A stretch of DNA of 64,000 nt, from NCBI RefSeq assembly GCF_002240355.1, contig NZ_CP016353.1, forward strand, positions 6,611,001 to 6,675,000. The letters run 5' to 3'. This document shows, piece after piece, positions 9,942 to 18,555 of this stretch (its first letter is position 1; every line of letters starts with the position of its first letter). The position numbers and the translations under genes are program-made. The stretch is from Prauserella marina. GTDB lineage: Bacteria; Actinomycetota; Actinomycetes; Mycobacteriales; Pseudonocardiaceae. The notes under the pieces were generated by a model that did no database searches, had not been told where the DNA came from, and saw nothing but the letters and a program-made list of their open reading frames with translations.

Positions 9942-10631
9942 TCAGCTCGTCGCCGCGAGGGGCCTCAGCGCGTCGAGCGCCGAGTAGAACATGCCGAGGC
10001 CGTCGTCAGAAGGCCCGGTGAGCGCGTCGATGGCGTGCTCGGGGTGCGGCATGAGCCCGACAATCCTGCCGTCGGCGCTGCTGATGCCGGCGATGTCGTC
10101 GCGAGAACCGTTGGGATTGCCCCCGACGTAGCGGAAGACGACCCTGCCTTCGGCTTCGAGCGCGTCGAGCGTGTGCTGGTCGGCGACGTAGCCGCCCTCA
10201 CCCGACTTGAGCGGGATCAGAACCTCGGCGCCCTTGTCGTAGCGAGTGCTCCACGCCGTCGTGTTGTTCTCGACCCTCAGCCACTGATCGCGGCACACGA
10301 AGTGCAGTTTCTCGTTGCGTACCAGCGCACCTGGCAGCAATCCCGCCTCGCACAAGATCTGGAATCCGTTGCAGATTCCGAGCACCGGCATGCCCTTGCC
10401 AGCGGCTTCGATGACCGACGTCATCACCGGCGCGAACCTGGCGATCGCGCCACAGCGAAGGTAGTCGCCGTAGGAGAAGCCGCCGGGCACGATGACCGCG
10501 TCGACTCCCTTGAGGTCGGCGTCGGCGTGCCACAGCGCGACCGCCTCGGCCGACGAGCGCGTGACCGCGCGGGCGGCGTCGACGTCGTCGAGCGTGCCGG
10601 GGAAGGTGATGACCCCGATACGCGGGGTCAC
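9942..10631 (-). CDS. purQ: Phosphoribosylformylglycinamidine synthase subunit PurQ (glutaminase)
   Basis: This 229-residue class I glutamine amidotransferase supplies ammonia to PurL. Motifs: [19 protein letters not shown] near the N-terminus, the nucleophile loop GICNGFQIL, and the His/Glu pair in MPHPEHAID at the C-terminus. GTG 10631 was chosen because it overlaps the purS stop (GTGA), the standard coupled arrangement, and because the frame upstream of it is purS DNA. It is transcribed as purS-purQ. The usual next gene, purL, is missing from the operon and lies 3.4 kb away beyond the ABC exporter. Confidence 0.97.
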   Translation of the reverse strand: MTPRIGVITFPGTLDDVDAARAVTRSSAEAVALWHADADLKGVDAVIVPGGFSYGDYLRCGAIARFAPVMTSVIEAAGKGMPVLGICNGFQILCEAGLLPGALVRNEKLHFVCRDQWLRVENNTTAWSTRYDKGAEVLIPLKSGEGGYVADQHTLDALEAEGRVVFRYVGGNPNGSRDDIAGISSADGRIVGLMPHPEHAIDALTGPSDDGLGMFYSALDALRPLAATS

Positions 10632-10867
10632 TGTTCGACCCTCCGCACGGTCCAGTCCTCGATCACGGGGTTCGCGAGGAAGCCCTCCGCGATCTTGGCG
10701 AGGGTTTCGTCGTCGACCTCGTCGTCGACTTCCAGTTCGAATCGCTTGCCTTGGCGAACCTCGGTGACCCCGGTGAAGCCGAGGCGCGGGAGCGCACCCG
10801 CGACCGCCTGGCCTTGTGGGTCGAGAATCTCGGGCTTGGGCATGATGTCGACGACTACTCGGGCCAC
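10628..10867 (-). CDS. purS: Phosphoribosylformylglycinamidine synthase subunit PurS
   Basis: The product is 79 residues, the normal PurS size. PurS is a small alpha/beta protein that bridges PurQ and PurL in the multi-subunit synthase. The sequence starts [19 protein letters not shown] and contains [18 protein letters not shown], both characteristic. It is the first gene of purS-purQ, with a four-base overlap at its end. The 300-base region upstream contains a GC-rich hairpin that may act in the leader. Confidence 0.95.
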   Translation of the reverse strand: MARVVVDIMPKPEILDPQGQAVAGALPRLGFTGVTEVRQGKRFELEVDDEVDDETLAKIAEGFLANPVIEDWTVRRVEQ

Positions 10868-10927
10868 GACGGGCTGCTCCTATATTTCCGCTGTTTCCGC
10901 AGGTCGATGCCCCTTGAGCGTAGCTTA

Positions 10928-10960
10928 GGGGCCGAGAGGCCCCCGACACCCCTCGGCCCC
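10928..10960 (-). promoter_or_regulatory. GC-rich hairpin upstream of purS
   Basis: Arms GGGGCCGAG (10928-10936) and CTCGGCCCC (10952-10960) enclose 15 bases about 60 bases before the purS start. It could be a leader hairpin that modulates purSQ, or an unrelated terminator. I recognise no purine riboswitch core near it. The rest of 10868-11170 contains no gene that I can support. AT-richer words at 10979-10993 (TATACATACGTA) may hold the purS promoter. Confidence 0.4.
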
Positions 10961-11170
10961 ATGCCGACTTCACCTGACTTATACATACGTAGGACGGGCA
11001 ACTATTCCCGACCGTTGCGCGATACCGGCCAATTCGCCGGTTTGGCTCAATGCCGGTAACCCTGAGCCACCGCCGGTGGATTCCCGGCGCCGCGCATGGC
11101 GCGTCTCGTCGCGGGACGCGGCGCGACAGCGAGTGGGATCACCCACAGTAAAAGCGCGGCGAGGGCCGCC

Positions 11171-11602
11171 TCATCGCGGCTCCCCTCCGACCTTGTCGAG
11201 CAGCGCGATCAAGGTGCCGCGCTCGGCGGGAGTGAGGACGGAGAACAGTTCGTCGACGACCGCCGTCCGCTCGGCACGGATTCGCAGGCACATGGTGCGC
11301 CCCTCTTCGGTGAGTTCGAGCAAGGTTGATCTGCGGTTGCACTCGTCGATCCTGCGGCGCACGCAGCCTGCCTCCTCAAGCGCGTCGACCAGCGGGGTCA
11401 CCGCGCGAGGGACGACACCGAGCCGCGTCGCGAGCTCGGCCATGCGCGGCGGCTTCTCGCAATGTCCGATCACACTCAGCGCCCTCGCCTGCGCGGGAGT
11501 CAGACCGAGCGGTCCCAGCCGCTGCATTTGCGTGACCCTGGTTCTGCGCGCCAACCGCAGGAACAGATCACTCAGGCGCGCCTCGCCCTCTTCGGAGTCC
11601 AC
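11171..11602 (-). CDS. MarR-family transcriptional regulator
   Basis: This 143-residue winged-helix protein has LTPAQARALSVIGHCEKPPRM, the recognition-helix region LATRLGVVPRAVTPLVDAL, and the wing sequence RRRIDECNRRSTLLELTEEG. It is divergent from an ABC exporter with 63 bases between the starts. Those bases contain an inverted repeat, so it is most likely the local repressor of itself and the exporter, released by a ligand that the exporter removes. The ligand cannot be inferred. Confidence 0.93.
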   Translation of the reverse strand: MDSEEGEARLSDLFLRLARRTRVTQMQRLGPLGLTPAQARALSVIGHCEKPPRMAELATRLGVVPRAVTPLVDALEEAGCVRRRIDECNRRSTLLELTEEGRTMCLRIRAERTAVVDELFSVLTPAERGTLIALLDKVGGEPR

Positions 11603-11623
11603 CCTGTCAGAATAACAGAGTAG

Positions 11624-11647
11624 AGGTAACTATGAACATAGGTAATT
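11624..11647. promoter_or_regulatory. Candidate MarR operator, MarR / ABC divergent promoter
   Basis: GGTAACTATG-AA-CATAGGTAA is a near palindrome whose core CTATG-AA-CATAG (11630-11641) is perfect. It is strikingly AT-rich for this genome and sits between two divergent genes. Its size fits a MarR dimer. Binding is inferred. Confidence 0.65.
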
Positions 11648-11665
11648 AAGAGCTACGCTCGGAGT

Positions 11666-13465
11666 ATGCCCGTTGCCGAAGAACCACGCCGCGAGCCGGT
11701 GCCAGTGCGCCGGATACTCCGGCTCTTCCGGCCGCATCGGGGCAGGCTCACCATCGTCGGCCTGCTCGTCGGCCTGTCCTCACTCGTCTCCGTCGCCTCA
11801 CCGTTCCTGCTGCGCGAAGTCCTCGACGTCGCGATCCCGCAACAACGAATCGGCCTGCTCAGCGCACTGATCGTCGGCATGCTCGGCGTCGCGGTCGCCA
11901 CCAGCGTCTTCAACGTGCTACAGACCTACCTCTCGACGACCGTCGGCCAGCACGTCATGCACGATCTGCGCTCAGCCGTCTATGCCCGCCTGCAACGCAT
12001 GTCGCTGGCGTTCTTCACCCGCACCCGCACCGGCGAGGTGCAGTCGAGGATCGCCAACGACATCGGGGGAATGCAGTCGACGGTCACCTCGACGGCGACC
12101 TCGCTCGTATCCAACGTGACGACCGTCGTGGCGACCGTGGTCGCGATGATCGCGCTCGACTGGCGGCTGACCGTCGTCTCGCTGCTGCTCATGCCGGTTT
12201 TCGTGTGGATAAGCCGCAGGGTGGGCGCCGAACGCAAGAGGATCACGGCTCGCAGGCAGAAGCAGCTCGCGGCGATGTCGTCGAACGTGCAGGAATCCCT
12301 TTCGGTGAGCGGTATTCTGCTCGGCCGCGCCATGGGAAGGTCCGGTTCGCTCACCGAGCGGTTCACCGACGAGTCGGAGCGCCTGGCGAAGCTGGAGGTC
12401 GAATCCAGCATGGCCGGCAGGTGGCGGATGTCGACCATCCAGATCGTGATGGCCGCCCTGCCCGCGCTGATCTACTGGGCGGCCGGAGTCAGCAGCGCGT
12501 TCGGTGTCCCGATGATCTCGCTCGGCACGCTCGTCGCGTTCGTCACCCTGCAACAGACCCTGTTCCGGCCGACCATGTCGTTGTTGCAGACCGGTGTCGA
12601 ACTGCAAAGTTCGCTCGCGCTCTTCCAGCGGATCTTCGAATACCTCGATCTTCCCGTCGACGTCGAGCAACCACGCGAGCCCGTCGTCATCGAGCCGGTG
12701 AGGGGCGAGGTGCGCTTCGATTCGGTCGGTTTCTCCTACTCCGCGACGGAAACCGGCGAAGAGCCGAGCACCCGCAAGACTCTCGACGGCATCGAGCTGA
12801 CAGTGCCCGCAGGCGGAAGCCTGGCGATCGTCGGCGAAACCGGTTCCGGCAAGACCACGATGAGCTACCTCGTCCCTCGGCTCTACGACGTCTCGGAAGG
12901 CAAGGTGACCATCGACGGCGTCGACGTACGTGAGCTGAGCTTCGCGACACTCGCCGACAGCGTTGGTGTCGTGTCACAGGAGACCTACCTGCTGCACGCC
13001 TCGATCGCGGAGAACCTGCGCTTCGCCAAGCCTGACGCGACGGACGCCGAACTGGTCGAGGCGGCCAAGGCGGCACAGATCCACGATCACATCGCCGCGT
13101 TGCCCGATAGCTACGACACGACCGTCGGCGAGCGTGGCTACCGGTTCTCCGGCGGGGAGAAACAACGTCTCGCCATTGCCCGCACGATCCTGCGCGACCC
13201 GCCGATCCTCGTGCTCGACGAGGCGACGAGCGCACTCGACACCCGGACGGAACTGGCCGTGCAGCAGGCGATCACCGCACTCGCGGCCGGCAGGACGACG
13301 ATCACCATCGCGCACCGGCTTTCCACGATCCGTGACGCCGATCAGATCGTGTTGCTTGAGCGCGGCAGGATCGCCGAACGTGGAACACACGAGGAATTGC
13401 TCGCCGAGGGCGGCAGGTATTCGGCGCTCGTGATGCGGGAGAGCGAACTGGAACCGGCGGCCTGA
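11666..13465 (+). CDS. ABC multidrug/lipid exporter (MsbA/LmrA-like), ATPase-permease fusion
   Basis: The 599-residue half-transporter should act as a homodimer. The membrane domain (about 20-330) is followed by a complete ATPase: Walker A GETGSGKTT (about 390), Q-loop VVSQETYLLH, signature FSGGEKQRL (about 493), Walker [13 protein letters not shown] and H-loop ITIAHRLST. All catalytic residues are intact, unlike in the exporter at 6.6-9.9 kb. The divergent MarR gene and shared operator indicate inducible expression. The cargo is unknown; amphipathic drugs or lipids are usual for the family. Confidence 0.95.
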   Translation: MPVAEEPRREPVPVRRILRLFRPHRGRLTIVGLLVGLSSLVSVASPFLLREVLDVAIPQQRIGLLSALIVGMLGVAVATSVFNVLQTYLSTTVGQHVMHDLRSAVYARLQRMSLAFFTRTRTGEVQSRIANDIGGMQSTVTSTATSLVSNVTTVVATVVAMIALDWRLTVVSLLLMPVFVWISRRVGAERKRITARRQKQLAAMSSNVQESLSVSGILLGRAMGRSGSLTERFTDESERLAKLEVESSMAGRWRMSTIQIVMAALPALIYWAAGVSSAFGVPMISLGTLVAFVTLQQTLFRPTMSLLQTGVELQSSLALFQRIFEYLDLPVDVEQPREPVVIEPVRGEVRFDSVGFSYSATETGEEPSTRKTLDGIELTVPAGGSLAIVGETGSGKTTMSYLVPRLYDVSEGKVTIDGVDVRELSFATLADSVGVVSQETYLLHASIAENLRFAKPDATDAELVEAAKAAQIHDHIAALPDSYDTTVGERGYRFSGGEKQRLAIARTILRDPPILVLDEATSALDTRTELAVQQAITALAAGRTTITIAHRLSTIRDADQIVLLERGRIAERGTHEELLAEGGRYSALVMRESELEPAA

Positions 13466-13508
13466 CTGTCCACAGTGTTGATCCACAATGTTGATCACTT
13501 GTGGACAA
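13466..13508. promoter_or_regulatory. Small DnaA-box group between convergent genes
   Basis: Three DnaA-box-like 9-mers occur within 43 bases: CTGTCCACA (13466-13474), TGATCCACA (13479-13487) and, on the minus strand, a perfect TTGTCCACA (13508-13500). The outer two form an inverted repeat TGTCCACA/TGTGGACA that could also act as a hairpin terminator for the convergent ABC and aldehyde dehydrogenase genes. A similar, denser group lies at 53 kb. Confidence 0.5.
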
Positions 13509-13522
13509 CTGCCAACAACGAG

Positions 13523-14992
13523 TCAGCGTCGTCCGTGGAGTCTGCTGATGAGTTTGCCGACGAGAGCTTCGGTTTTAGCCGAACGGGCAAAGCTCGTCAA
13601 CGCGAGGGGAGCCGTGAACCGTTGCCGCGCAATGGCTTTTGGCCTCGCGAACTCGCGCAACCCCTCCTCGCCGTGAATCCTGCCGAAGCCTGATTCGCCG
13701 ACACCGCCGAACGGAAGCGAGGCGATGCCGACGAACGAGAACGGAGCGTTGATCGCGGTCTGGCCGGTACGCAACCGTCGCGCGAGTTCCATACCCCTTC
13801 GCCTTGAGAACACCGTCGACCCCAGCCCGTAGGCCGAATCGTTGGCTTTCTCGACCGCCTCGTCCATGTCGGCGACCTTGGCGATCGTGACCGTCGGGCC
13901 GAACGTTTCCTCCCGCACCGCTTCCGAGTCCTCGGGTACGTCGACGAGGACGGTCGGCCTGACATACCTGTCGCCGACGGCGCCCTCGCCCCCGACGAGC
14001 GCTCTTCCGCCACGGGCGAGCGCGTCGGCGATGTGCCTTCGCACGATCGCGAGCTGACTCGGCATCGTCATGGGCCCGTAGTCCTGCCCTGGCTCGACCT
14101 GCTCCGTCAGTGCGACGACCTTCGCGAGGAATTCGTCGTAGACCCGCTCGTGCGCGTAGACGCGCTCGACACCGGCACAGGTCTGGCCCGCGTTGGAAAA
14201 CGCTCCCCACACGGTCGCCTCAGCGGCGGCATCGAGATCGGCGTCTTCGTCGACGAGAACGGGATCCTTGCCACCAGCCTCGATGACGACGGGAGTCAGC
14301 CGCTTCGCCGCCGCGGTCATGATCTTCCTGCCCGTCGCCGCCGATCCGGTGAAGGCGATCTTGTCGACCTCGGCGTGCGACAGCGCGGCACCCGTCGGCC
14401 CGAAACCGGTGACGAGCTGAAGCACCGGGTACTCGGGAACGACCTCGGCGAAGGCGTCGACGAGCCAGGTTCCGACGGCGGGCGTGTACTCGCTCGGTTT
14501 GAACACCACGGCGTTTCCAGCGGCAAGCGCGTAACTGACGGACCCGAGCGGGGTGTGCACCGGGTAGTTCCACGGCCCGATCACGCCGACGACTCCGAGT
14601 GGCTGGTACTCGACGCTCGCGGCCTGGTTCGCCAGCAACAGGCCGGGCGAACGGCGCTTGCGGCCGAGTACCCTGTGCGCGTTTTTCGTCGCCCACGCGA
14701 GGTGTTCGATGGCGAGCACCGATTCGAGCTGCGCGTCGCCGGTCGGTTTGCCGGTTTCCTCACTGACCAGCTTGCACAACTCGGTGAGCCGCCTCGCGAG
14801 AATGCCCTTCCATGCGGCGAGCCGGTCAGCGCGGCCGGAGAACCCGAGCCCCGCCCACCAGGCGGCGGCGTCCTTCGCCCTCGCGACCGCTTCCTCGACC
14901 TGGTCCGCGGTGTGCACGGGGAATGTTCCGATCACCTCGTCCGTCGCGGGGTTCAGCGAATCGAACGTGTCGACGGCGTGAGCCGTGGTCAT
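13523..14992 (-). CDS. NAD(P)-dependent aldehyde dehydrogenase
   Basis: The 489-residue protein has the ALDH superfamily plan: VVGVIGPWNYPVHTPLG and FKPSEYTP for cofactor binding, FTGSAATGRKI, the general-base Glu in VIEAGGKDP (about 238), and the nucleophile Cys in NAGQTCAG (about 272). It oxidises an aldehyde to the acid in the cytoplasm. It resembles succinate-semialdehyde and coniferyl-aldehyde-type members, but specificity is not readable from sequence. It is a single minus-strand gene, convergent with the ABC exporter. Confidence 0.95.
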   Translation of the reverse strand: MTTAHAVDTFDSLNPATDEVIGTFPVHTADQVEEAVARAKDAAAWWAGLGFSGRADRLAAWKGILARRLTELCKLVSEETGKPTGDAQLESVLAIEHLAWATKNAHRVLGRKRRSPGLLLANQAASVEYQPLGVVGVIGPWNYPVHTPLGSVSYALAAGNAVVFKPSEYTPAVGTWLVDAFAEVVPEYPVLQLVTGFGPTGAALSHAEVDKIAFTGSAATGRKIMTAAAKRLTPVVIEAGGKDPVLVDEDADLDAAAEATVWGAFSNAGQTCAGVERVYAHERVYDEFLAKVVALTEQVEPGQDYGPMTMPSQLAIVRRHIADALARGGRALVGGEGAVGDRYVRPTVLVDVPEDSEAVREETFGPTVTIAKVADMDEAVEKANDSAYGLGSTVFSRRRGMELARRLRTGQTAINAPFSFVGIASLPFGGVGESGFGRIHGEEGLREFARPKAIARQRFTAPLALTSFARSAKTEALVGKLISRLHGRR

Positions 14993-15121
14993 CGTGCCTC
15001 CAGCGCGTCAGTGGGCCTGCACGTCGCCAGCATGACACAGGCGAGCGCCGTGCGGCTGGCTTCCTCATCCGCCGAACGGATCAGGCGCGTAGGCTGAACG
15101 GAAAGACCAAGGGAGACACCG

Positions 15122-15757
15122 ATGCGCTTTGTCCATTTCGGACACTCTTGCGTGCTGGTCGAAACAGAGAACGCGCGCATTCTCATCGATCCCGGCTCAT
15201 TCTCGGCCGGGTTCGAAAACGAACGCGAACTGGACGCCGTCCTCGTCACCCACCAGCATCCGGATCACCTCGATCCGCACCGGCTTCCCTCGCTACTGTC
15301 GGCCAACCCCTCCGCACGGCTCGTCGTCGACTCCGGTTCAGCGGATGCGGTCGGCAAGCTGGGGCTCACCGCCGCCGTCGCCGCGCCTGGCGAGGCGTTC
15401 GACTTCGGCGGCACCTCGGTCAACGTGGTCGGCGGTCAGCACGCCGTCATCCATCCCGAGGTTCCCATCGTTCCCAACATCGGCTTCGTCGTCGATCACG
15501 GCGCCTTCTACCACCCTGGTGACTCGTTCTTCGTTCCCGAACAGCGCGTTGACGTGCTGGGCCTTCCGACGGCGGCACCGTGGCTCAAGGCAGCCGATGC
15601 CGTCGACTACCTCAGGGAGATCAGGCCGAGGGTCGCGGTGCCGATCCACGAGGCCGTACTGGCCTCGCCCACCATGCACTACGACCTCTTCACCAGGCTC
15701 AGCCCGGAAGGCACCGAGCTCAGGGTCCTCACCAAGGGTGAACCTTCGTCGGTGTGA
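15122..15757 (+). CDS. MBL-fold metallo-hydrolase (UlaG/YtnP-like)
   Basis: The 211-residue protein begins MRFVHFGHSCVLVETENARILIDPG and carries the metal-binding motif HQHPDHLD (about 44-51). Further putative metal ligands lie in GGQHAVIH, YHPGDSF and VPIHEAVLAS. It is the short, UlaG-like form of the metallo-beta-lactamase fold that uses divalent metals to hydrolyse small phosphoesters or lactones. The substrate is unknown. Its last 79 bases overlap the end of the convergent deacetylase-like gene. Confidence 0.92.
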   Translation: MRFVHFGHSCVLVETENARILIDPGSFSAGFENERELDAVLVTHQHPDHLDPHRLPSLLSANPSARLVVDSGSADAVGKLGLTAAVAAPGEAFDFGGTSVNVVGGQHAVIHPEVPIVPNIGFVVDHGAFYHPGDSFFVPEQRVDVLGLPTAAPWLKAADAVDYLREIRPRVAVPIHEAVLASPTMHYDLFTRLSPEGTELRVLTKGEPSSV

Positions 15758-16431
15758 CCGGTGCGCAACGCCGGATAGCCCCTGCCGACCGCGCCTTCGC
15801 CGAGCACCGCGTCGACGGCATCGAGTATCGCCGCGCGCCTGCACGGTGAAGCAAGGTCGGTTCCGCTGACGGCAAGCCGGACCACGCCGCCTCTTCGCGC
15901 CGACCGGCGCGCGCCGGCCACGAAGGCGGAGCAGCGACGGTTCTCCCACGGCCGCCGCTCTTCGAATGCGCGCACCCGTGACTTGACGACGGTTCCGGCT
16001 TCGAGATCACGCACGACCGTCAGTTCGGCCGCTTGGCGAAAACCGTGCCCGCGCAGGGCGCGCACCGTCCCAGCCGAGCAGAGCCAACCTGGCGGGGCGA
16101 ACGCGTCGGCCTGGAGCCCGAGCCGGTCGAGCCCCGCCATGGCGGCGATGAGGCGCAGTCCCGCCTCGTGCGCGGGCAACGAGGCGAACTCCGTTCTCAC
16201 CCTGGGGTCGTAGCCGTGCAGCAGCACCGCGTCGCCTCCGGCGACCCTGGCCCGGAGCCACCCGCTCGTCTCCGCACAGCCGGAGACGAGCCCCGGGGTG
16301 CACAGCAACGACAGCGGGAGCCGCCGCCGGTCGAGTTCGGTGGCGAGATCGGCACACCGGTACACGCAGGCGGGCCCGATCCCCGACAACGAAACCAGCA
16401 GGGTGGCGTCCACGCCTCCATTGGGCCCCAC
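15679..16431 (-). CDS. DUF2334 / polysaccharide-deacetylase-like protein
   Basis: The 250-residue protein opens with LLVSLSGIGPACVYRCADLATELDRR and contains LLHGYDPRVRTEF and APPGWLCSAGTVRALRGHGF. These match the NodB-like barrel of DUF2334 proteins in actinobacteria: the early segment normally carries the first Asp, and LLHG(Y/F) and APPxW are conserved. The early Asp-Asp/Asp-Val metal motif is not clear (LSGIGPA), so activity as a deacetylase is uncertain. The end overlaps 79 bases of the metallo-hydrolase coding region, tail to tail. A hairpin that ends purB lies just upstream. Confidence 0.8.
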   Translation of the reverse strand: MGPNGGVDATLLVSLSGIGPACVYRCADLATELDRRRLPLSLLCTPGLVSGCAETSGWLRARVAGGDAVLLHGYDPRVRTEFASLPAHEAGLRLIAAMAGLDRLGLQADAFAPPGWLCSAGTVRALRGHGFRQAAELTVVRDLEAGTVVKSRVRAFEERRPWENRRCSAFVAGARRSARRGGVVRLAVSGTDLASPCRRAAILDAVDAVLGEGAVGRGYPALRTGHTDEGSPLVRTLSSVPSGLSLVKRS

Positions 16432-16438
16432 CGGAATG

Positions 16439-16470
16439 ACCCCGCACTGACGTCGAGGTGAGTGCGGGGT
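16439..16470 (-). terminator. Hairpin terminator downstream of purB
   Basis: Perfect 10-bp arms ACCCCGCACT (16439-16448) and AGTGCGGGGT (16461-16470) with a 12-base loop lie 23 bases beyond the purB stop. There is no T run. Confidence 0.65.
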
Positions 16471-16493
16471 GAACCGTTACCGGACCGGCGCTG

Positions 16494-17924
16494 TCACAGA
16501 ATCGGCGCCGGACGGTACTCGGCTGCCTCTGGGAAACGTTTGACGATGTCGGCGACCCTTCCGGTGACACCGGCGACCTGGGCCTCGGCCGTCCCGGTGA
16601 AGGAGAGCCGGTCGGCGAGCAGTTGCTCAAGGGAAGGCAGGTCGAGCGGAATGCGCTCGTCGGCGGCCAGCCGGTCGAGCAGATCGTTGGCCTGCTTGCC
16701 CTGCTCACGCATGGCGAGCGCGGCCGCGACCGCGTTCTCCTTGATCGCCTCGTGCGCGCTCTCCCTGCCGACTCCTGCCCTGACCGCGCCCATCAGCACC
16801 TTGGTCGTACCGAGGAAAGGCAGGTACCTCGACAACTCCCTTTCGACCACGGCCGGGAAAGCACCGAACTCGCCAAGCACGGTGAGGAACGTTTCGAGCA
16901 GACCGTCGAGCGCGAAGAACGCGTCGGGAAGGGCCACCCTGCGCACGACCGAATCCGAGACGTCGCCCTCGTTCCACTGGTCACCCGCCAGCTCCCCGAT
17001 CATGGAGAGGTAGCCACGCAACACGACCGCGAGCCCGTTGACGCGCTCGCAGGAGCGCGTGTTCATCTTGTGCGGCATCGCCGACGAGCCGACCTGCCCC
17101 GGCTGGAAGCCCTCGGTCACCAGCTCGTTGCCTGCCATGAGCCTGATGGTCTTCGCGAGGCTCGACGGAGCCGCCGCCACCTGCACGAGCGCGGAGAGCA
17201 CGTCGAAGTCGAGCGAGCGCGGGTACACCTGGCCGACGCTCGTGAAGACGTTCTCGAATCCGAGGTGCCGCGCGACCCTCGTCTCCAGCTCGCCGAGCTT
17301 CGCCGCGTCACCGAGCAGGTCGAGCATGTCCTGCGCGGTGCCGACGGGACCCTTGATGCCGCGCAGCGGGTACCGCGTGACCAGCTCGTCGATTCTGGAG
17401 AAGGCGACAAGCAGCTCGTCGGCAGCCGTCGCGAACCGCTTGCCGAGAGTCGTCGCCTGTGCGGCGACGTTGTGCGAACGGCCTGCCATCACGAGGTCGC
17501 TGTGCTCGGTGGCAAGCTCGGCGAGCCGCGCCAGCACGGTGACGACGCGCTCGCGGACCAGTTCGAGCGAACGCCGGAGCTGAAGTTGCTCGACATTCTC
17601 GGTGAGGTCGCGGGAGGTCATTCCCTTGTGCACGTGTTCGTGCCCCGCGAGCGCGTTGAACTCCTCGATGCGCGCCTTCACGTCGTGCCGGGTGACCCGC
17701 TCCCTCGCCGCGATCGATTCGAGGTCGACCTCCCGCAGCACCCGCTCGTAGTCGGCGATCACGCCGTCTGGAACGTCGACGCCAAGCTCCGACTGCGCCT
17801 TGAGCACGGCGAGCCACAGTTCGCGTTCGAGCGTGACCTTGTACTCGGGCGACCAGAGGCCGACCAGTTCCGGTGAGGCGTAACGGCCTGCGAGCACGTT
17901 GGGGATGCGGGGCTTGTCCTTCAC
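16494..17924 (-). CDS. purB: Adenylosuccinate lyase
   Basis: The 476-residue protein is a fumarase/aspartase-superfamily lyase. It removes fumarate from SAICAR and from adenylosuccinate, two steps of purine synthesis. Seen: the N-terminal NVLAGRYASPELVGLWSPEYK, the catalytic His region in AGRSHNVAAQATTLGK, and the superfamily signature GSSAMPHKMN. The GTG start at 17924 follows TAGCCT by seven bases, so a leaderless transcript is likely. Its usual neighbour purC is not adjacent and I do not find it elsewhere in the window. A TetR gene lies immediately upstream on the same strand. Confidence 0.97.
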   Translation of the reverse strand: MKDKPRIPNVLAGRYASPELVGLWSPEYKVTLERELWLAVLKAQSELGVDVPDGVIADYERVLREVDLESIAARERVTRHDVKARIEEFNALAGHEHVHKGMTSRDLTENVEQLQLRRSLELVRERVVTVLARLAELATEHSDLVMAGRSHNVAAQATTLGKRFATAADELLVAFSRIDELVTRYPLRGIKGPVGTAQDMLDLLGDAAKLGELETRVARHLGFENVFTSVGQVYPRSLDFDVLSALVQVAAAPSSLAKTIRLMAGNELVTEGFQPGQVGSSAMPHKMNTRSCERVNGLAVVLRGYLSMIGELAGDQWNEGDVSDSVVRRVALPDAFFALDGLLETFLTVLGEFGAFPAVVERELSRYLPFLGTTKVLMGAVRAGVGRESAHEAIKENAVAAALAMREQGKQANDLLDRLAADERIPLDLPSLEQLLADRLSFTGTAEAQVAGVTGRVADIVKRFPEAAEYRPAPIL

Positions 17925-17945
17925 GACAGTCAGGCTAACCGTCAG

Positions 17946-18524
17946 TCAGGCGAGCTCGGCGTGCAGCCTGCGCGCGGCGAGACCCCTCGGATCGGGGTCG
18001 ACGGCGATCAACGCGTTGACGACGGTGCCGTCGACGAGCGCGATCAGCCGGTCGAGCCGCTGTGGATCGATGCTCGTGCCCGACCTGACGAAGATCGCGG
18101 TCAGCAGCTCGCGCAGTTCGCCCGCGAGCGTGCGCATGAGCGGCCTGAGGTAGGGCCTTCGCCCCGTCGCGACAAGCCGCTCGTACCGCAGCAACACAGC
18201 CTCGTAGCTGGGGTCGCTTCCGAGTAGCTGGTCGAGGACGAGCTCGACCAGCGTCCCCACGCCCCGTCGATCGACGCTGAGCTGGGCGAGCTGTGTCCGC
18301 CCCTTCTCCAGTTCGGAGCGGCCGTGGTGCTCGGCAGCCGCGTAGATCAGGTCGTCCAGCGAGTCGAAGTAGTAGGTCGTCGAAGCCAGCGGTAGCTCTG
18401 CTCGTTCGGCGACCGCCCTGTGCCGGATGGCCTCGAAGCCGCCTTCCGCCAGCAGTTGCGCTGCCGCCGCGACGAGCGCGGCCCTCCTGCGCTCGCCTTT
18501 CGGCGTGCTCGCTGCTGACGTCAT
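17946..18524 (-). CDS. TetR-family transcriptional regulator
   Basis: The 192-residue protein starts MTSAASTPKGERRRAALVAAA. It has the TetR helix-turn-helix (about 12-58; LLAEGGFEAIRHRAVAERAELPLASTTYYFDS) and an all-helical C-terminal ligand domain of TetR_C type. ATG 18524 was chosen because it gives the usual ten or so residues before the first helix; the open frame upstream runs into the antisense of neighbouring genes. It lies 21 bases upstream of purB on the same strand, and 31 bases downstream of the anti-sigma-like gene. The target genes are not evident. Confidence 0.92.
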   Translation of the reverse strand: MTSAASTPKGERRRAALVAAAAQLLAEGGFEAIRHRAVAERAELPLASTTYYFDSLDDLIYAAAEHHGRSELEKGRTQLAQLSVDRRGVGTLVELVLDQLLGSDPSYEAVLLRYERLVATGRRPYLRPLMRTLAGELRELLTAIFVRSGTSIDPQRLDRLIALVDGTVVNALIAVDPDPRGLAARRLHAELA

Positions 18525-18555
18525 GGCCGGAGTGTGCCATCCGCGGCCGTGACGT

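Noticed and set aside
10868-11170. A purine riboswitch ahead of purS
   Set aside because: The only clear structure is one 9-bp hairpin. The conserved cores of purine, PRPP or ppGpp riboswitches were not visible.
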